DNA of 64,000 nt from the NCBI RefSeq assembly GCF_000192435.1, contig NZ_AEUD01000004.1:124001-188000 (forward strand), given 5' to 3'. This stretch comes from Gordonia neofelifaecis NRRL B-59395 (lineage in GTDB: Bacteria > Actinomycetota > Actinomycetes > Mycobacteriales > Mycobacteriaceae). The notes beneath the pieces are model-generated. The model did not search any database. It had not been told where the DNA came from and saw only the letters and a program-made list of their open reading frames with translations. This document shows positions 19,383 through 31,790 of this stretch, piece after piece (position 1 is the stretch's first letter; each line of letters begins with the position of its first letter). A program made the translations under genes and the position numbers.

Positions 19383-20339
19383 TTCGTTCTGCTGCAGGAT
19401 GGGCCGGTTCGGATCGTCGCCGAGCAGTTCGCGGCCGCCCTTCATGACGAGCGCGCCGTCCACCGGGAGCAGCCGACGCAGGTCGACGGTCACCGAGCCG
19501 GACCCGCTCATCGAGAACTTCGCGATGTGCAGCTTGCTGTCGGAACCCGGGATCGAGAAGACCGAGTCGACCGGGGCCTCGTCCACGGCGAGGTCGAGCT
19601 TCACCACGTCGCCGTCGCGCGAGGCCAGGGTGACGGTCATCGTCTGGGTGACGGTCGCCGCCGCGGAGACCGTGCGCACCGACCGCCACTGCGCGCCGCG
19701 GCCGACAGGCGTGGTCGGCAGCGGGACGGCGTAGTCCAGGGCGCCGACGATCGACTGCTCCAGGGCGCTCCGGGCGGGCGATTCGGAGGCGTCGTTCGGC
19801 TTCAGACGCAGGCGCGTCGGCACCATGCCCGGAGCGTACGAGAGTCCGCCGGTCGAGCCGTCGAGCGCGCCGAGCAGGCCGTCGAGGTTGTCGTCCTTGC
19901 TGGTGGGCGTGCCGATCCGGAACTCGAGGCTGGTGGGGTCGTCGCAGACCGTGCGGGCGGTGATCGGAGTCACCAGCTGCTGCTCGGTCTTCTGCACCTG
20001 ATTGGTCGTGTCGGTGCGCGACGTCGGGGCCACGCTCGCCTCCAGCGAGGAGGTCTCGAGGGTCACCGCCTGCGGCGATTCGGTGGTCGGTGCGACGGCC
20101 AGCGGCTGCAGTTCCCCGGTGCCGGGTGAGAGCACGGTGACCTCCGCGGCGGGCAGCGCGATCGATCGAGCCCCGTCGGTCTTGCTGGCCGCAGTGGCGG
20201 CGCAGGGGCCGTCGTCGGCCTGCGCGTCGTCGGAGGAGCACGCGACCAGGCCGGCGGCGAGGACGAGGCCGGCGGTGGCGGTGCCCAGGGCGCGGCGGCC
20301 GGTCGCGGAGCGGTGGGCGGTGCGGGTCGAGACAGTCAC
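19353..20339 (-). CDS. Putative lipoprotein of unknown function
   Basis: The 328-residue product has a signal peptide with a lipobox (GLVLAAGLVACSS; Cys at about residue 34) and an extracytoplasmic body with beta-rich segments (VTQTMTVTLASRDGDVVKLDLAVDE, SMSGSGSVTVDLRRLLPVDGALVM). It ends in NEFTLAWRKSE. I do not recognise a characterised family; actinobacterial lipoproteins of similar layout carry only DUF names. It starts with GTG. The gene stands alone and its 3' end lies within a shared terminator. Confidence 0.72.
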   Translation of the reverse strand: MTVSTRTAHRSATGRRALGTATAGLVLAAGLVACSSDDAQADDGPCAATAASKTDGARSIALPAAEVTVLSPGTGELQPLAVAPTTESPQAVTLETSSLEASVAPTSRTDTTNQVQKTEQQLVTPITARTVCDDPTSLEFRIGTPTSKDDNLDGLLGALDGSTGGLSYAPGMVPTRLRLKPNDASESPARSALEQSIVGALDYAVPLPTTPVGRGAQWRSVRTVSAAATVTQTMTVTLASRDGDVVKLDLAVDEAPVDSVFSIPGSDSKLHIAKFSMSGSGSVTVDLRRLLPVDGALVMKGGRELLGDDPNRPILQQNEFTLAWRKSE

Positions 20340-20422
20340 CAGAGCCAGAGTAGTGCGGCCGTCGGGGCCCTCCGACGAGGCGGGGTGCGACGTCCGCCGC
20401 TCAGTTGTGGAGAATTGACGGC

Positions 20423-21040
20423 ATGAACGAACCTGCGGCGCAGCGCGCCGGCGATCCGGTGCGCCGGAACGGAGTCGGGCTCATCGGCATTCTGATCGCG
20501 GTCGCGCTGGCGGCGTATCTGATCGATGTGCTGAGCAAGGTGCTGGTGGTGGCCAACATGGAGCCCGGCGAGTCGGTCTCGGTGATCGGCGACTTCCTCA
20601 CGTTCCACCTGGTCCGCAACAGCGGCGCGGCCTTCTCGATGGCGACCGGGTACACCTGGATCCTCACCTTCGTGGCCCTCGCGGTGGTCGTGGTGATCGC
20701 GCGCTACGCCAAGCGGCTCGGCTCGCTCGGCTGGGTGATCGGCCTGGGTCTGGTCCTGGGCGGCGCGCTCGGCAACCTGACGGACCGGATGCTCCGCGAT
20801 CCCGCGCCGTTGCGCGGACACGTCGTCGACTTCATCCAGGTCGGCAGTTGGTGGCCGACATTCAACATGGCCGATTCGGCGGTCGTGTGCGGTGCCGTTC
20901 TGCTGGTAGTCCTGACCCTGCTCGGATACGACTACGACGGTTCCCGCACCGGCTGGGCGGCGAGGAATCAGAATGACGACGGCGACGCCGCGGACGATGC
21001 GACCGACGGCACGGGCGACGAGGAGGACCAGGATGCGTGA
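20423..21040 (+). CDS. lspA: Lipoprotein signal peptidase (signal peptidase II)
   Basis: Membrane aspartyl protease that removes signal peptides from prolipoproteins; 205 residues with four membrane helices. The two catalytic aspartates are in [14 protein letters not shown] and FNMADSAVV, with the family motif [11 protein letters not shown] between the first two helices. The hydrophilic tail is acidic ([21 protein letters not shown]). The ATG at 20423 is chosen; an upstream TTG is possible. It overlaps the following rluD-type gene by 8 bp, a pairing common across bacteria. Confidence 0.95.
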   Translation: MNEPAAQRAGDPVRRNGVGLIGILIAVALAAYLIDVLSKVLVVANMEPGESVSVIGDFLTFHLVRNSGAAFSMATGYTWILTFVALAVVVVIARYAKRLGSLGWVIGLGLVLGGALGNLTDRMLRDPAPLRGHVVDFIQVGSWWPTFNMADSAVVCGAVLLVVLTLLGYDYDGSRTGWAARNQNDDGDAADDATDGTGDEEDQDA

Positions 21041-21959
21041 CTCACGGGCGATGCCGGTGCCCGACGGACTGCACGGGATGCGTGTGGACGCGGGCGTGGC
21101 GCGCGTGCTCGGGCTGTCGCGCACGGTGGTGGCGACCCTCGCGGACGCCGGCGACATCACCGTCGACGGAGTGTCGGTGGGGAAGTCGCACAAGCTCGCC
21201 GCGGGCAGTTGGCTCGACGTCCTGCTTCCCGAACCCGAGCAGCCGCTGACCGTGGAGCCGACGCCGGTCGAAGACCTGGAGGTCATCTACCACGACTCGG
21301 ACATCATCGTCGTCGACAAACCGGCAGGCGTCGCCGCCCATCCCTCGCTGGGCTGGTCGGGCCCGACGGTGATCGGGGCGCTGGCCGCGGCGGGCTTCCG
21401 GATCTCGACGTCGGGGGCGCACGAACGGCAGGGGATCGTCCACCGTCTCGACGCGGGCACGTCGGGGGTGATGGTCGTCGCCGCCTCGGAGCGCGCCTAC
21501 ACGCTGCTCAAGCGCGCGTTCAAACAGCGGACCGTCGACAAGCGGTACCACGCGCTGGTGCAGGGGCATCTCGATCCGCCGTCCGGCACCATCGACGCCC
21601 CGATCGGCAGGCACCCCGGTTCGGACTGGCGTTTCGCGGTCACCGCGAACGGCCGCGAGTCGGTGACGCACTACGACACGCTGGAGATGTTCGCCGCGGC
21701 GTCGTTGCTCGACGTGCACCTGGAGACCGGTCGCACCCATCAGATCCGCGTGCACTTCTCGGCGATGCACCATCCGTGCTGCGGCGACCCGACCTATGGC
21801 GCGGACCCGAAGCTGGCCGCCCGTCTCGGGCTCGACCGCCAGTGGCTGCACGCGCGGACCCTCGGGTTCGCGCATCCGGCGGACGGTCGGCGGGTGGAGT
21901 TCACGGCGGAGTATCCAGCCGATCTGCAGCACGCGCTCGACGTTCTCCGGGAGCCGTGA
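21033..21959 (+). CDS. RluA-family 23S rRNA pseudouridine synthase (RluD-like)
   Basis: Converts uridine to pseudouridine in rRNA. It has an N-terminal S4 RNA-binding domain (about 10-70: [31 protein letters not shown]). The catalytic domain follows, with [17 protein letters not shown] holding the catalytic Asp and [13 protein letters not shown]; the length is 308 residues. The RluD-like layout is clear but the target uridines cannot be assigned. The start is the ATG just before the lspA stop, so the genes are coupled. Confidence 0.92.
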   Translation: MRDSRAMPVPDGLHGMRVDAGVARVLGLSRTVVATLADAGDITVDGVSVGKSHKLAAGSWLDVLLPEPEQPLTVEPTPVEDLEVIYHDSDIIVVDKPAGVAAHPSLGWSGPTVIGALAAAGFRISTSGAHERQGIVHRLDAGTSGVMVVAASERAYTLLKRAFKQRTVDKRYHALVQGHLDPPSGTIDAPIGRHPGSDWRFAVTANGRESVTHYDTLEMFAAASLLDVHLETGRTHQIRVHFSAMHHPCCGDPTYGADPKLAARLGLDRQWLHARTLGFAHPADGRRVEFTAEYPADLQHALDVLREP

Positions 21960-22085
21960 GGGCGGGCCGCGCGCGACCCGCCCGTCTCATCTGTCACAGC
22001 GCCGCGCGCCACGGCAGAAGTGTCCGAGGTCTTCTCTACAGTGGAGTGGTCTCAAGCCGTTTCGATCGTCTCTAGGAGTCGCCGC

Positions 22086-25622
<3,537 letters not shown>

Positions 25623-25661
25623 CGGACCACTCCGCCAGTGCGGCGACCCACCGCCGATCTC

Positions 25662-25716
25662 CACCTCTCGACGACAGATCCCGCGTCCCGGACGCGGGAT
25701 CTGTCGTCGAGAGGTG
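25662..25716 (+). terminator. Very long perfect hairpin after dnaE
   Basis: Two 27-nt arms (25662-25688 and 25690-25716) are exact reverse complements with one base (C25689) between them; the left arm begins CACCTCTCGACGACAGATC. It starts 40 bases after the dnaE stop. As RNA it folds into an almost loopless stem, the U-tract-free form of terminator proposed for actinobacteria. No other copy was noticed in the window. Confidence 0.75.
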
Positions 25717-25782
25717 TATTCGCTCGGGCAGTCGTACCCGCGGACGAGATTCGGGTCGCCGAAACTTCTGTCACGACCGCGC

Positions 25783-25788
25783 TACACT
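25783..25788 (+). promoter_or_regulatory. -10 element of a probably leaderless transcript
   Basis: TACACT lies 6 bases before the ATG at 25795, and there is no ribosome site between them. The transcript should begin at the start codon. Confidence 0.45.
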
Positions 25789-25794
25789 TGAATT

Positions 25795-26076
25795 ATGACC
25801 GCACTGATCCAGCTCGTTCCCGAGACCGCAACCGTGCGTCCCGCCGTGCGGGTGTCGGTGTTCGGCGTGCCGTGGCCCGCACACAAGCTCGCTGCCGTGG
25901 TCGCTGGAGCAGTGGTCGCCGCGCTGGTGTTCGCGTTCTCCGGATCGGGAGCCGTGGCGATGTGGGCGACCGCGGCGACGGTCGTCGCAGTGTGGTGGGG
26001 CGGGTACATCGCGCTCCGCGAGCGGTGGGACGATGGAGAGCGTGACTTCTTCGCCGAAAACCGCTCCCGCCAGTGA
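25795..26076 (+). CDS. Small two-helix membrane protein
   Basis: The 93-residue product has a short hydrophilic N-terminus with two membrane segments (about 33-50 LAAVVAGAVVAALVFAFS, and 54-72 AVAMWATAATVVAVWWGGYIAL), ending in a charged tail (RERWDDGERDFFAENRSRQ). No family was recognised. Its 3' end overlaps the start of ilvA by 35-44 bp in another frame, an unusually long overlap that suggests coupled expression. Confidence 0.65.
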   Translation: MTALIQLVPETATVRPAVRVSVFGVPWPAHKLAAVVAGAVVAALVFAFSGSGAVAMWATAATVVAVWWGGYIALRERWDDGERDFFAENRSRQ

Positions 26077-27415
26077 TTCGACCCTGACTCCGGCGAGCAT
26101 TGAGGCTGCGGCGCGCCGTCTCGACGGCGTCGTGCGCCGTACGCCGCTGGAGGACTGCCCCCGCCTCAGTGACGCGACCGGCGCACGAATTCACCTGAAG
26201 CGTGAGGACCTGCAGACGGTCCGGTCGTACAAGATCCGCGGTGCGTACAACGTGATGTCGCAGTTGAGCCCGGACGAACTCGCCGCGGGCGTGGTCGCGG
26301 CGAGCGCGGGTAATCACGCCCAGGGCGTCGCCTTCGCCTGCGCGACCATGGAGGTATCCGGCCGCATCTATGTGCCGACCACCACGCCGAAGCAGAAGCG
26401 TGACCGAATCCTTTGGCATGGAAGGGGATTCGTTGAGCTGATCGCCGTCGGCGATACCTACGACGCTGCGGCGTCGGCCGCGCAGAGCGATGTGCTGCGT
26501 ACCGGAGCCACCTGGATCCACGCCTTCGACGATCCGCGCACAGCATCGGGTCAGGGGACCATCGGCAAGGAGATCCTCGAGCAGCTCGGTGCCGATCCCG
26601 ACATCGTCGTGCTGCCGGTCGGCGGGGCCGGATGCATGGCGGGCATCGTCACCTACTTGCGTGCCGCATGTCCGAACGTGGCGATCATCGGCGTGGAGCC
26701 GCGGGGCGCGGTCTCGCTCTCCGCGGCGCTCGTCTACGGCGAGCCCTACACACTGCCCACCGTGGACGCTTTCGTCGACGGAGCGGCGGTCAAGCGGATC
26801 GGCGGCCTGGGCCATGACGTGATGGCCGCCGCCGGCGCTCGCGTGGTGAGCCATCCGGCGCTCGCCGACGTCACCGACGAGCCTCGCGTCCCGGTGATCG
26901 ACGCATCGGAGATCGACTTCGCACCCGGCAGCGTGACCATCACCTACGTGAGCGAAGGCGCGATCTGCTCGACGATGCTCGAGCTCTATCAGAACGAGGG
27001 CATCATCGCCGAGCCGGCCGGCGCACTGGCGGCGACCGCTGTGCAGGAACTGGCTCTCCCGAAGGATGCGAACGTCGTAGCCCTCGTGTCGGGTGGCAAC
27101 AACGACGTCTCGCGATACGGCGAGATCATCGAGCGGTCGCTCGTCCACCGCGGGCTGAAGCATTACTTCCTGGTGAACTTCCCTCAGGAGCCGGGTGCGC
27201 TGCGCCGGTTCCTCGACGACGTGCTCGGTCCCGACGACGACATCACCCTGTTCGAGTACGTGAAGCGGAACAACCGGGAGACCGGCGCCGCGCTGGTCGG
27301 CATCGAACTCGGCGACCGCGCGGGTCTGACGGGGCTGCAAGACCGGATGAAGCGTTCGCGACTCGACGTCGAACTGCTCGAACCGGATACTCCGGCGTAC
27401 CGCTACCTGACGTAG
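26033..27415 (+). CDS. ilvA: Threonine ammonia-lyase (threonine dehydratase), biosynthetic
   Basis: PLP enzyme converting threonine to 2-oxobutyrate, the first committed step to isoleucine. The PLP lysine motif is VRSYKIRGAYNVMSQ, and ASAGNHAQGVAFAC, VGGAGCMAGIVTYL and the phosphate-binding VSGGNNDVSRY follow. The C-terminal part (about 370-455: YFLVNFPQEPGALRRFLDDVLGPDDDITLFEYVKRN) is a single ACT-like regulatory domain, as in the 'short' actinobacterial enzyme. The start is ATG 26033 or GTG 26042. It ends before a clear terminator. Confidence 0.93.
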   Translation: MESVTSSPKTAPASDSTLTPASIEAAARRLDGVVRRTPLEDCPRLSDATGARIHLKREDLQTVRSYKIRGAYNVMSQLSPDELAAGVVAASAGNHAQGVAFACATMEVSGRIYVPTTTPKQKRDRILWHGRGFVELIAVGDTYDAAASAAQSDVLRTGATWIHAFDDPRTASGQGTIGKEILEQLGADPDIVVLPVGGAGCMAGIVTYLRAACPNVAIIGVEPRGAVSLSAALVYGEPYTLPTVDAFVDGAAVKRIGGLGHDVMAAAGARVVSHPALADVTDEPRVPVIDASEIDFAPGSVTITYVSEGAICSTMLELYQNEGIIAEPAGALAATAVQELALPKDANVVALVSGGNNDVSRYGEIIERSLVHRGLKHYFLVNFPQEPGALRRFLDDVLGPDDDITLFEYVKRNNRETGAALVGIELGDRAGLTGLQDRMKRSRLDVELLEPDTPAYRYLT

Positions 27416-27447
27416 TCCGCAACACGGACCAGTCCGTCTCGCTCGTC

Positions 27448-27479
27448 AAGCCCCAGGCCGGTGTCGCGGTCTGGGGCTT
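27448..27479 (+). terminator. Terminator after ilvA
   Basis: AAGCCCCAG (27448-27456) and CTGGGGCTT (27471-27479) form a 9-bp stem with a 14-nt loop, followed by a short T run (CTTTG). It lies 33 bases after the ilvA stop. Confidence 0.75.
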
Positions 27480-27730
27480 TGCGCTGTTTCCGCCCGGACG
27501 ACGGCGCGCGGCAACGCCGATGACGCCTCATCGGCCGCGATTCGCCCAGCGCACACACCCACCAGCAGATTTCCTACATAGGTGAAGTTATGTGTGGTGC
27601 GTCGCACAAACCCAAGAATTCGCTGTGTATATTACGACCGAACAACCCGTTGGGTTGGGCAATGGGGGAGCGGAGTGACGGCCGAATCCTTTCATTGTGT
27701 TCGCGAAAGCGAAGACGCGAAGGCAGGGGA
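27480..27730 (+). promoter_or_regulatory. mce operon upstream region
   Basis: This is the non-coding space before the mce operon, relatively A/T-rich from about 27560. It contains a hairpin at 27516-27535 (GCCGATGA / TCATCGGC), a TATATT -10-like hexamer at 27628-27633 and a perfect palindrome CAACCC-GTT-GGGTTG at 27643-27657, placed where a repressor could act. An open frame in phase with yrbE extends back to 27590, so part of this region could be coding if a start upstream of 27731 is used. Confidence 0.4.
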
Positions 27731-28591
27731 TTGAGCACAGACACGGTGGAAGCGCAGCCACAGGTTGCGCGACGTCGCTGGTCGGACAGCGGCGCCCGCA
27801 GATGGTTCGACGAGCACATCAAGAAGTCGTTCGAGACATTCGGCCGCCAGCTCGCGATGTTCGTCGAGGTCTTCAAAGTCCTGATCGAGGACATCCTGAA
27901 GAAGCGCTTCCCGTTCGGTGAGTTCATCCGGCAGTGCGCGTTCATGGCTTCGACGTCGGTCTTCCCGACACTCCTGGTGGCCATCCCGATCGGCGTCATC
28001 GTGTCGATTCAGGTGTCGAACATCGCCGGACAGATCGGTGCGACGTCGTTCTCTGGTGCCGCGACCGGCCTCGGCGTGATCCGTCAGGGCGCACCGCTGG
28101 TCACGTCGCTGCTGTTGGCCGGAGCGGTGGGATCGGCCATCGCGGCCGACCTGGGCTCCCGGACGATCCGCGAGGAGATCGACGCGATGCGCGTCATGGG
28201 CGTCAATCCGATCCAGCGGCTCATCTCGCCTCGCCTGCTCGCCACCATGGTCGTGTCGTTCCTGCTGTGCGGGTTCGTGTGCTTCGTCGGCTTCATCACC
28301 GGCTACCTGTTCAACGTCTACTTCCAGGGCGGTACTCCCGGCAGCTACACCGGGACGTTCGCGTCGTTCGCCGGCGTCCCAGACCTGTTATTCGCGCTGG
28401 TGAAGGCCGTCATATTCGGGGCGATCGTGGCGATCGTGGCCTGCGACCGCGGCTTGTCGACCAGCGGTGGTCCCGCGGGCGTGGCCAATTCGGTCAACGC
28501 CGCCGTCGTCAACTCGGTGATCCTGCTGTTCACCGTCAACGTGGTGCTGACCCAGGTGTTCGCGCTAGTCGTCCCGGCGAAGGTGGTGTGA
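27731..28591 (+). CDS. MCE-system permease YrbE, first subunit
   Basis: MlaE-type ABC permease of the mce lipid importer; about 286 residues with five or six membrane helices. Conserved parts are GASFSGAA-type glycine-rich helices, the loop LGSRTIREEIDAMRVMGVNPIQRLISPRLLATM with the EExDAxxxMG coupling motif, and a hydrophobic C-terminus. The start is uncertain: TTG 27731 begins a family-like N-terminus but has a purine run too close to it, and ATG 27662 or GTG/ATG codons further up remain open. The next gene starts 1 base after the stop. Confidence 0.88.
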   Translation: MSTDTVEAQPQVARRRWSDSGARRWFDEHIKKSFETFGRQLAMFVEVFKVLIEDILKKRFPFGEFIRQCAFMASTSVFPTLLVAIPIGVIVSIQVSNIAGQIGATSFSGAATGLGVIRQGAPLVTSLLLAGAVGSAIAADLGSRTIREEIDAMRVMGVNPIQRLISPRLLATMVVSFLLCGFVCFVGFITGYLFNVYFQGGTPGSYTGTFASFAGVPDLLFALVKAVIFGAIVAIVACDRGLSTSGGPAGVANSVNAAVVNSVILLFTVNVVLTQVFALVVPAKVV

Positions 28592-28592
28592 G

Positions 28593-29459
28593 ATGACGGC
28601 ATCACGGTATGTGCCGCCGCTGCTCAAGCCGCTCGAGTGGCTCAAGAAGCTCTGGCAGGCGCCGCGCGACGGCATCGTCGCGATGGGCCACCTCATCACC
28701 TTCCTGGTGAAGTCCATCGGGCTCGCGCCGATCACCTTCACCCACTACCGGAAAGAGGTCTGGCGACTGCTCTCCGACGTAGCCTGGGGCAACGGAGCCA
28801 TCGTCGTCGGCGGCGGAACCGTCGGCGTCATGGTCATCCTCGGTGTGATGGGCGGCGCGACCGTCGGCATCGAGGGCTACACGGCCCTGAACCTGCTCGG
28901 CATGTCGCCGATCACCGGCGGTCTGTCGGCCTTCGCCACGACCCGGGAGATCGCGCCGCTGCTCGCGGCGACCGCGTTCACCGCGCAGTCCGGCTGCCGC
29001 TTCACCGCCCAGCTCGGATCGATGCGCATCAGCGAGGAGATCGACGCCCTCGAATCGATCGCCATCCGCCCGCTGCCGTACCTGGTCACCACCCGGATGG
29101 CCGCCGCGGTCCTGTCGATCATCCCGCTGTACGCGATCTCGCTGGCCGCGAACTACGTCGCCTGTCAGTTCATGTTCCAGGTGCAGTCGGGCCAGGGCGC
29201 CGGAACGTACCTGCACTACTTCGACCAGTTCATCCTGTCGCGCGACGTGGTCTTCTCGTTCCTCAAGGTGATCGTGTTCGTGCTGCTCACGACGTTCATC
29301 CAGTGCTACTACGGCTACTTCGCCTCGGGTGGCCCGGAGGGTGTCGGTGTGGCCGCCGGTCACGCGATCCGGCTGTCGATCATCACGATCGTCTTTGCGA
29401 ACCTGATCCTCACCCTGGTCTTCTGGGGTACCTCCGCCGGCATCAAGATATCGGGATAG
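28593..29459 (+). CDS. MCE-system permease YrbE, second subunit
   Basis: Partner permease of 288 residues, again MlaE-type. Features are an amphipathic start (LKPLEWLKKLWQAPRD), about six membrane helices, the coupling motif LGSMRISEEIDALESIAIRPLPYLVTTRMAA, and GYFASGGPEGVGVAAGHAIRLS near the C-terminus. With the first YrbE it should form the inner-membrane channel driven by an MceG/MkL ATPase, which is not encoded in this window, as usual. It lies 4 bp upstream of the first Mce gene. Confidence 0.93.
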   Translation: MTASRYVPPLLKPLEWLKKLWQAPRDGIVAMGHLITFLVKSIGLAPITFTHYRKEVWRLLSDVAWGNGAIVVGGGTVGVMVILGVMGGATVGIEGYTALNLLGMSPITGGLSAFATTREIAPLLAATAFTAQSGCRFTAQLGSMRISEEIDALESIAIRPLPYLVTTRMAAAVLSIIPLYAISLAANYVACQFMFQVQSGQGAGTYLHYFDQFILSRDVVFSFLKVIVFVLLTTFIQCYYGYFASGGPEGVGVAAGHAIRLSIITIVFANLILTLVFWGTSAGIKISG

Positions 29460-29463
29460 CTGA

Positions 29464-30759
29464 ATGAAAATCGATACTGGTGGACGCGATCCGTCACTCA
29501 AGACGTACTTCATCCGCGGCGCGATCTTTCTCGCCGTCGGCGTGCTGGTCCTCGGCCTGCTGCTCGCCCGGTACGAGGGCAAGTTCGAGGACCGCACCGA
29601 GGTCACCGCACAGATGACCGATGTCGGCGACGGGCTCGTCTCGGGCGCGGACGTCCGCTACAACGGCTTCATCGTCGGATCGGTCGACACCATCACCATG
29701 ATCGGCAGCGGCGACGACCCGACGAAGGACGTCGCACTGATCCTGGACCCGCAGCAGGCGTCGGGCATCCCGGCCAATACGACGGCGCGCACGGTGCCGT
29801 CGAACCTGTTCGGCGTGAACTCCGTCGAGTTGATCGCCCCGGCGAATCCGTCGTCCGAATCGCTCAGCGGCGGCGACGTCGTCAAGGCCGACACCTCCGA
29901 GCCCACCATCCGGCTGCAGGATGCACAGAACGAGCTGCGGACCCTGCTCCGCAGTGTGCCGCCGGAGGATCTCGGCATGGTCCTCGGCACCATCGCCGAT
30001 GCGCTCCAGGGCGGCGGTGCGACGTTCTCGACCTTCGTCGGCGTCCTCGACACGTACTGGAAGACGATCAACGCGCAGTTTCCGCCGGGAGCTCCGTCGG
30101 GCTTCGACAACTTCAACGCCGCGGTCCGTGGTCTGGCGAAATCCACGCCGCAGCTTCTCGACGCGCTCGGGAAGTCGGTGGTGCCCGCCGTGACGATCGC
30201 GCAGAACTCCGATCAGCTGACCGCGCTGCTGTCGGCCGGGCAGGGCATGCTCGATCAAGTTCAGACCCTGTTCGCGAAGAACGGCGACGGGGGCAAGCGG
30301 ATCGTCCGCGACCTGAACACGATGCTCGGCGCGATCACCTTCGAGCCGGACTCGCTGCCCCAGGGCCTGCAGGAACTGTACGTGCTCGCCGGTCGCGTGC
30401 TCGGGGTTTTCACCGGCGTCAACGGACACGTCCAATTGAATCTCGGCGTCAGCTTCGGGGCCTTCCAGCAGTACACCCGGCAGAACTGCCCGGTGTATGA
30501 CGGCGGACCGTACGGAACTGCGCGTGGACCGGGCTGTGTCGGTCCCGGAACGGGAACCGGCCCGACGATGTCGGGTCCGCTCACGATCTACCCGCCGGGA
30601 ATGAAGCGCGCCGCCGCCCAGAAACCGGTGAGCGCGGTGACCACCGGCAAGGACGGCAAGACGCTGAAGGGCGCACTGGGACGTCAGCCTTCGGCGGCCG
30701 ACAGTCTGATGCTCGGGCCGTTGGTGTCCGCGGTGGCGCCGAAGGAGGGAGGCCAGTGA
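29464..30759 (+). CDS. mceA: Mce protein A (first of six)
   Basis: The 431-residue envelope protein has one N-terminal membrane helix (about 13-35) and an MCE domain (about 40-120: ...AQMTDVGDGLVSGADVRYNGFIVGSVDTI). A helical Mce region (to about 330) and a Gly/Pro-rich tail (CVGPGTGTGPTMSGP) follow. Mce proteins form hexameric shuttles that carry lipids or sterols through the envelope to the YrbE permease. The substrate cannot be read from sequence, and the operon number is not assigned. It overlaps the next gene by 4 bp. Confidence 0.92.
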   Translation: MKIDTGGRDPSLKTYFIRGAIFLAVGVLVLGLLLARYEGKFEDRTEVTAQMTDVGDGLVSGADVRYNGFIVGSVDTITMIGSGDDPTKDVALILDPQQASGIPANTTARTVPSNLFGVNSVELIAPANPSSESLSGGDVVKADTSEPTIRLQDAQNELRTLLRSVPPEDLGMVLGTIADALQGGGATFSTFVGVLDTYWKTINAQFPPGAPSGFDNFNAAVRGLAKSTPQLLDALGKSVVPAVTIAQNSDQLTALLSAGQGMLDQVQTLFAKNGDGGKRIVRDLNTMLGAITFEPDSLPQGLQELYVLAGRVLGVFTGVNGHVQLNLGVSFGAFQQYTRQNCPVYDGGPYGTARGPGCVGPGTGTGPTMSGPLTIYPPGMKRAAAQKPVSAVTTGKDGKTLKGALGRQPSAADSLMLGPLVSAVAPKEGGQ

Positions 30760-31790
30760 GCCACGCGAAGTCGACCATCAGGAAACCGCTGATCGGGTTC
30801 ACGCTGTTCGCGATCGTCGCGCTGTTCATGACCTACTTGATCTGGTCGACCCTCGAACGATCGGTCAGCGGGCCGACCACCGGCTTCACGACCACCTTCA
30901 ACGATGCGTCGGGCCTGGCAGACGGCGACGACGTCCGCATGGCGGGCGTGCGCGTCGGACGGGTGCAGAGCATCGACCTGGAGGACGGCAAGGCCGTCGT
31001 CTCCTTCGAGGTGCAGGACGACCAGCAGGTGTACGCGAACACCCGAGCCGCGATCCGCTATCAGAACCTGATCGGACAGCGGTATCTGGCGCTGTCGCTG
31101 GACGGACCGACCCCGGGAGCTCCGCTGAGCGGGGGATCGGCCCTGCACCTGCCGGGTGAGGACTCGTTCGACGTCACCAAGCTGCTCGCCGGATTCCAGC
31201 CGGTCTTCGACACGCTGACGCCCGAACAGGTCAACTCCCTGTCGGAGAGTCTGATCCAGGCGTTCCAGGGCGACGAGGTGTCGTTGACTCGCACCATCGC
31301 CGAGATCGGTCAGGTCGCGAACGACATGGCCGATCGCGATCAGGTGCTCGGCGCGATCATCACCAACATGGGGGTGGTGATGCGCGAGCTGGCGTCACAG
31401 GGAGATCAGGTCAAGACGATCCTGGACAGCGCGGGCAAACTCGTCGAGGGCCTCAACGGCAGCTCGCAGCAGTTCGGCAAGGCGATCGATCAGATCGGTC
31501 GGACCTCGACCGGGTTCGCCCAGGTGTTCGCGCAGAATCGGGCGACGCTCAAGTCGGCGGGCACGGCGGCCGACGACGCCACGACGAAACTCATCGCCAG
31601 CGGAGCCAAGCTCGACGATCTGGCCTTCCAGCTGCCGATCTTCCTCGGACACTTCCCGAACGTGATGATGCAGGGTGACTACTTGAACATCTATGCCTGC
31701 GACCTCGACATCGCCATCGGCGACGTCCTGTTCCCGCCGGGGCTGATCAACAAGATCGGTGGCACCAACCATTCGGTGGTGTGCCGATGA
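30756..31790 (+). CDS. mceB: Mce protein B
   Basis: The 344-residue product has an N-terminal membrane helix (about 9-29 IGFTLFAIVALFMTYLIW), an MCE domain (about 38-115: FNDASGLADGDDVRMAGVRVGRVQSIDL, QRYLALSL) and a helical region. The end, [30 protein letters not shown], is typical of MceB. The GTG start overlaps the mceA stop (GTGA). It is one chain of the hetero-hexameric Mce complex. Confidence 0.93.
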   Translation: MSHAKSTIRKPLIGFTLFAIVALFMTYLIWSTLERSVSGPTTGFTTTFNDASGLADGDDVRMAGVRVGRVQSIDLEDGKAVVSFEVQDDQQVYANTRAAIRYQNLIGQRYLALSLDGPTPGAPLSGGSALHLPGEDSFDVTKLLAGFQPVFDTLTPEQVNSLSESLIQAFQGDEVSLTRTIAEIGQVANDMADRDQVLGAIITNMGVVMRELASQGDQVKTILDSAGKLVEGLNGSSQQFGKAIDQIGRTSTGFAQVFAQNRATLKSAGTAADDATTKLIASGAKLDDLAFQLPIFLGHFPNVMMQGDYLNIYACDLDIAIGDVLFPPGLINKIGGTNHSVVCR

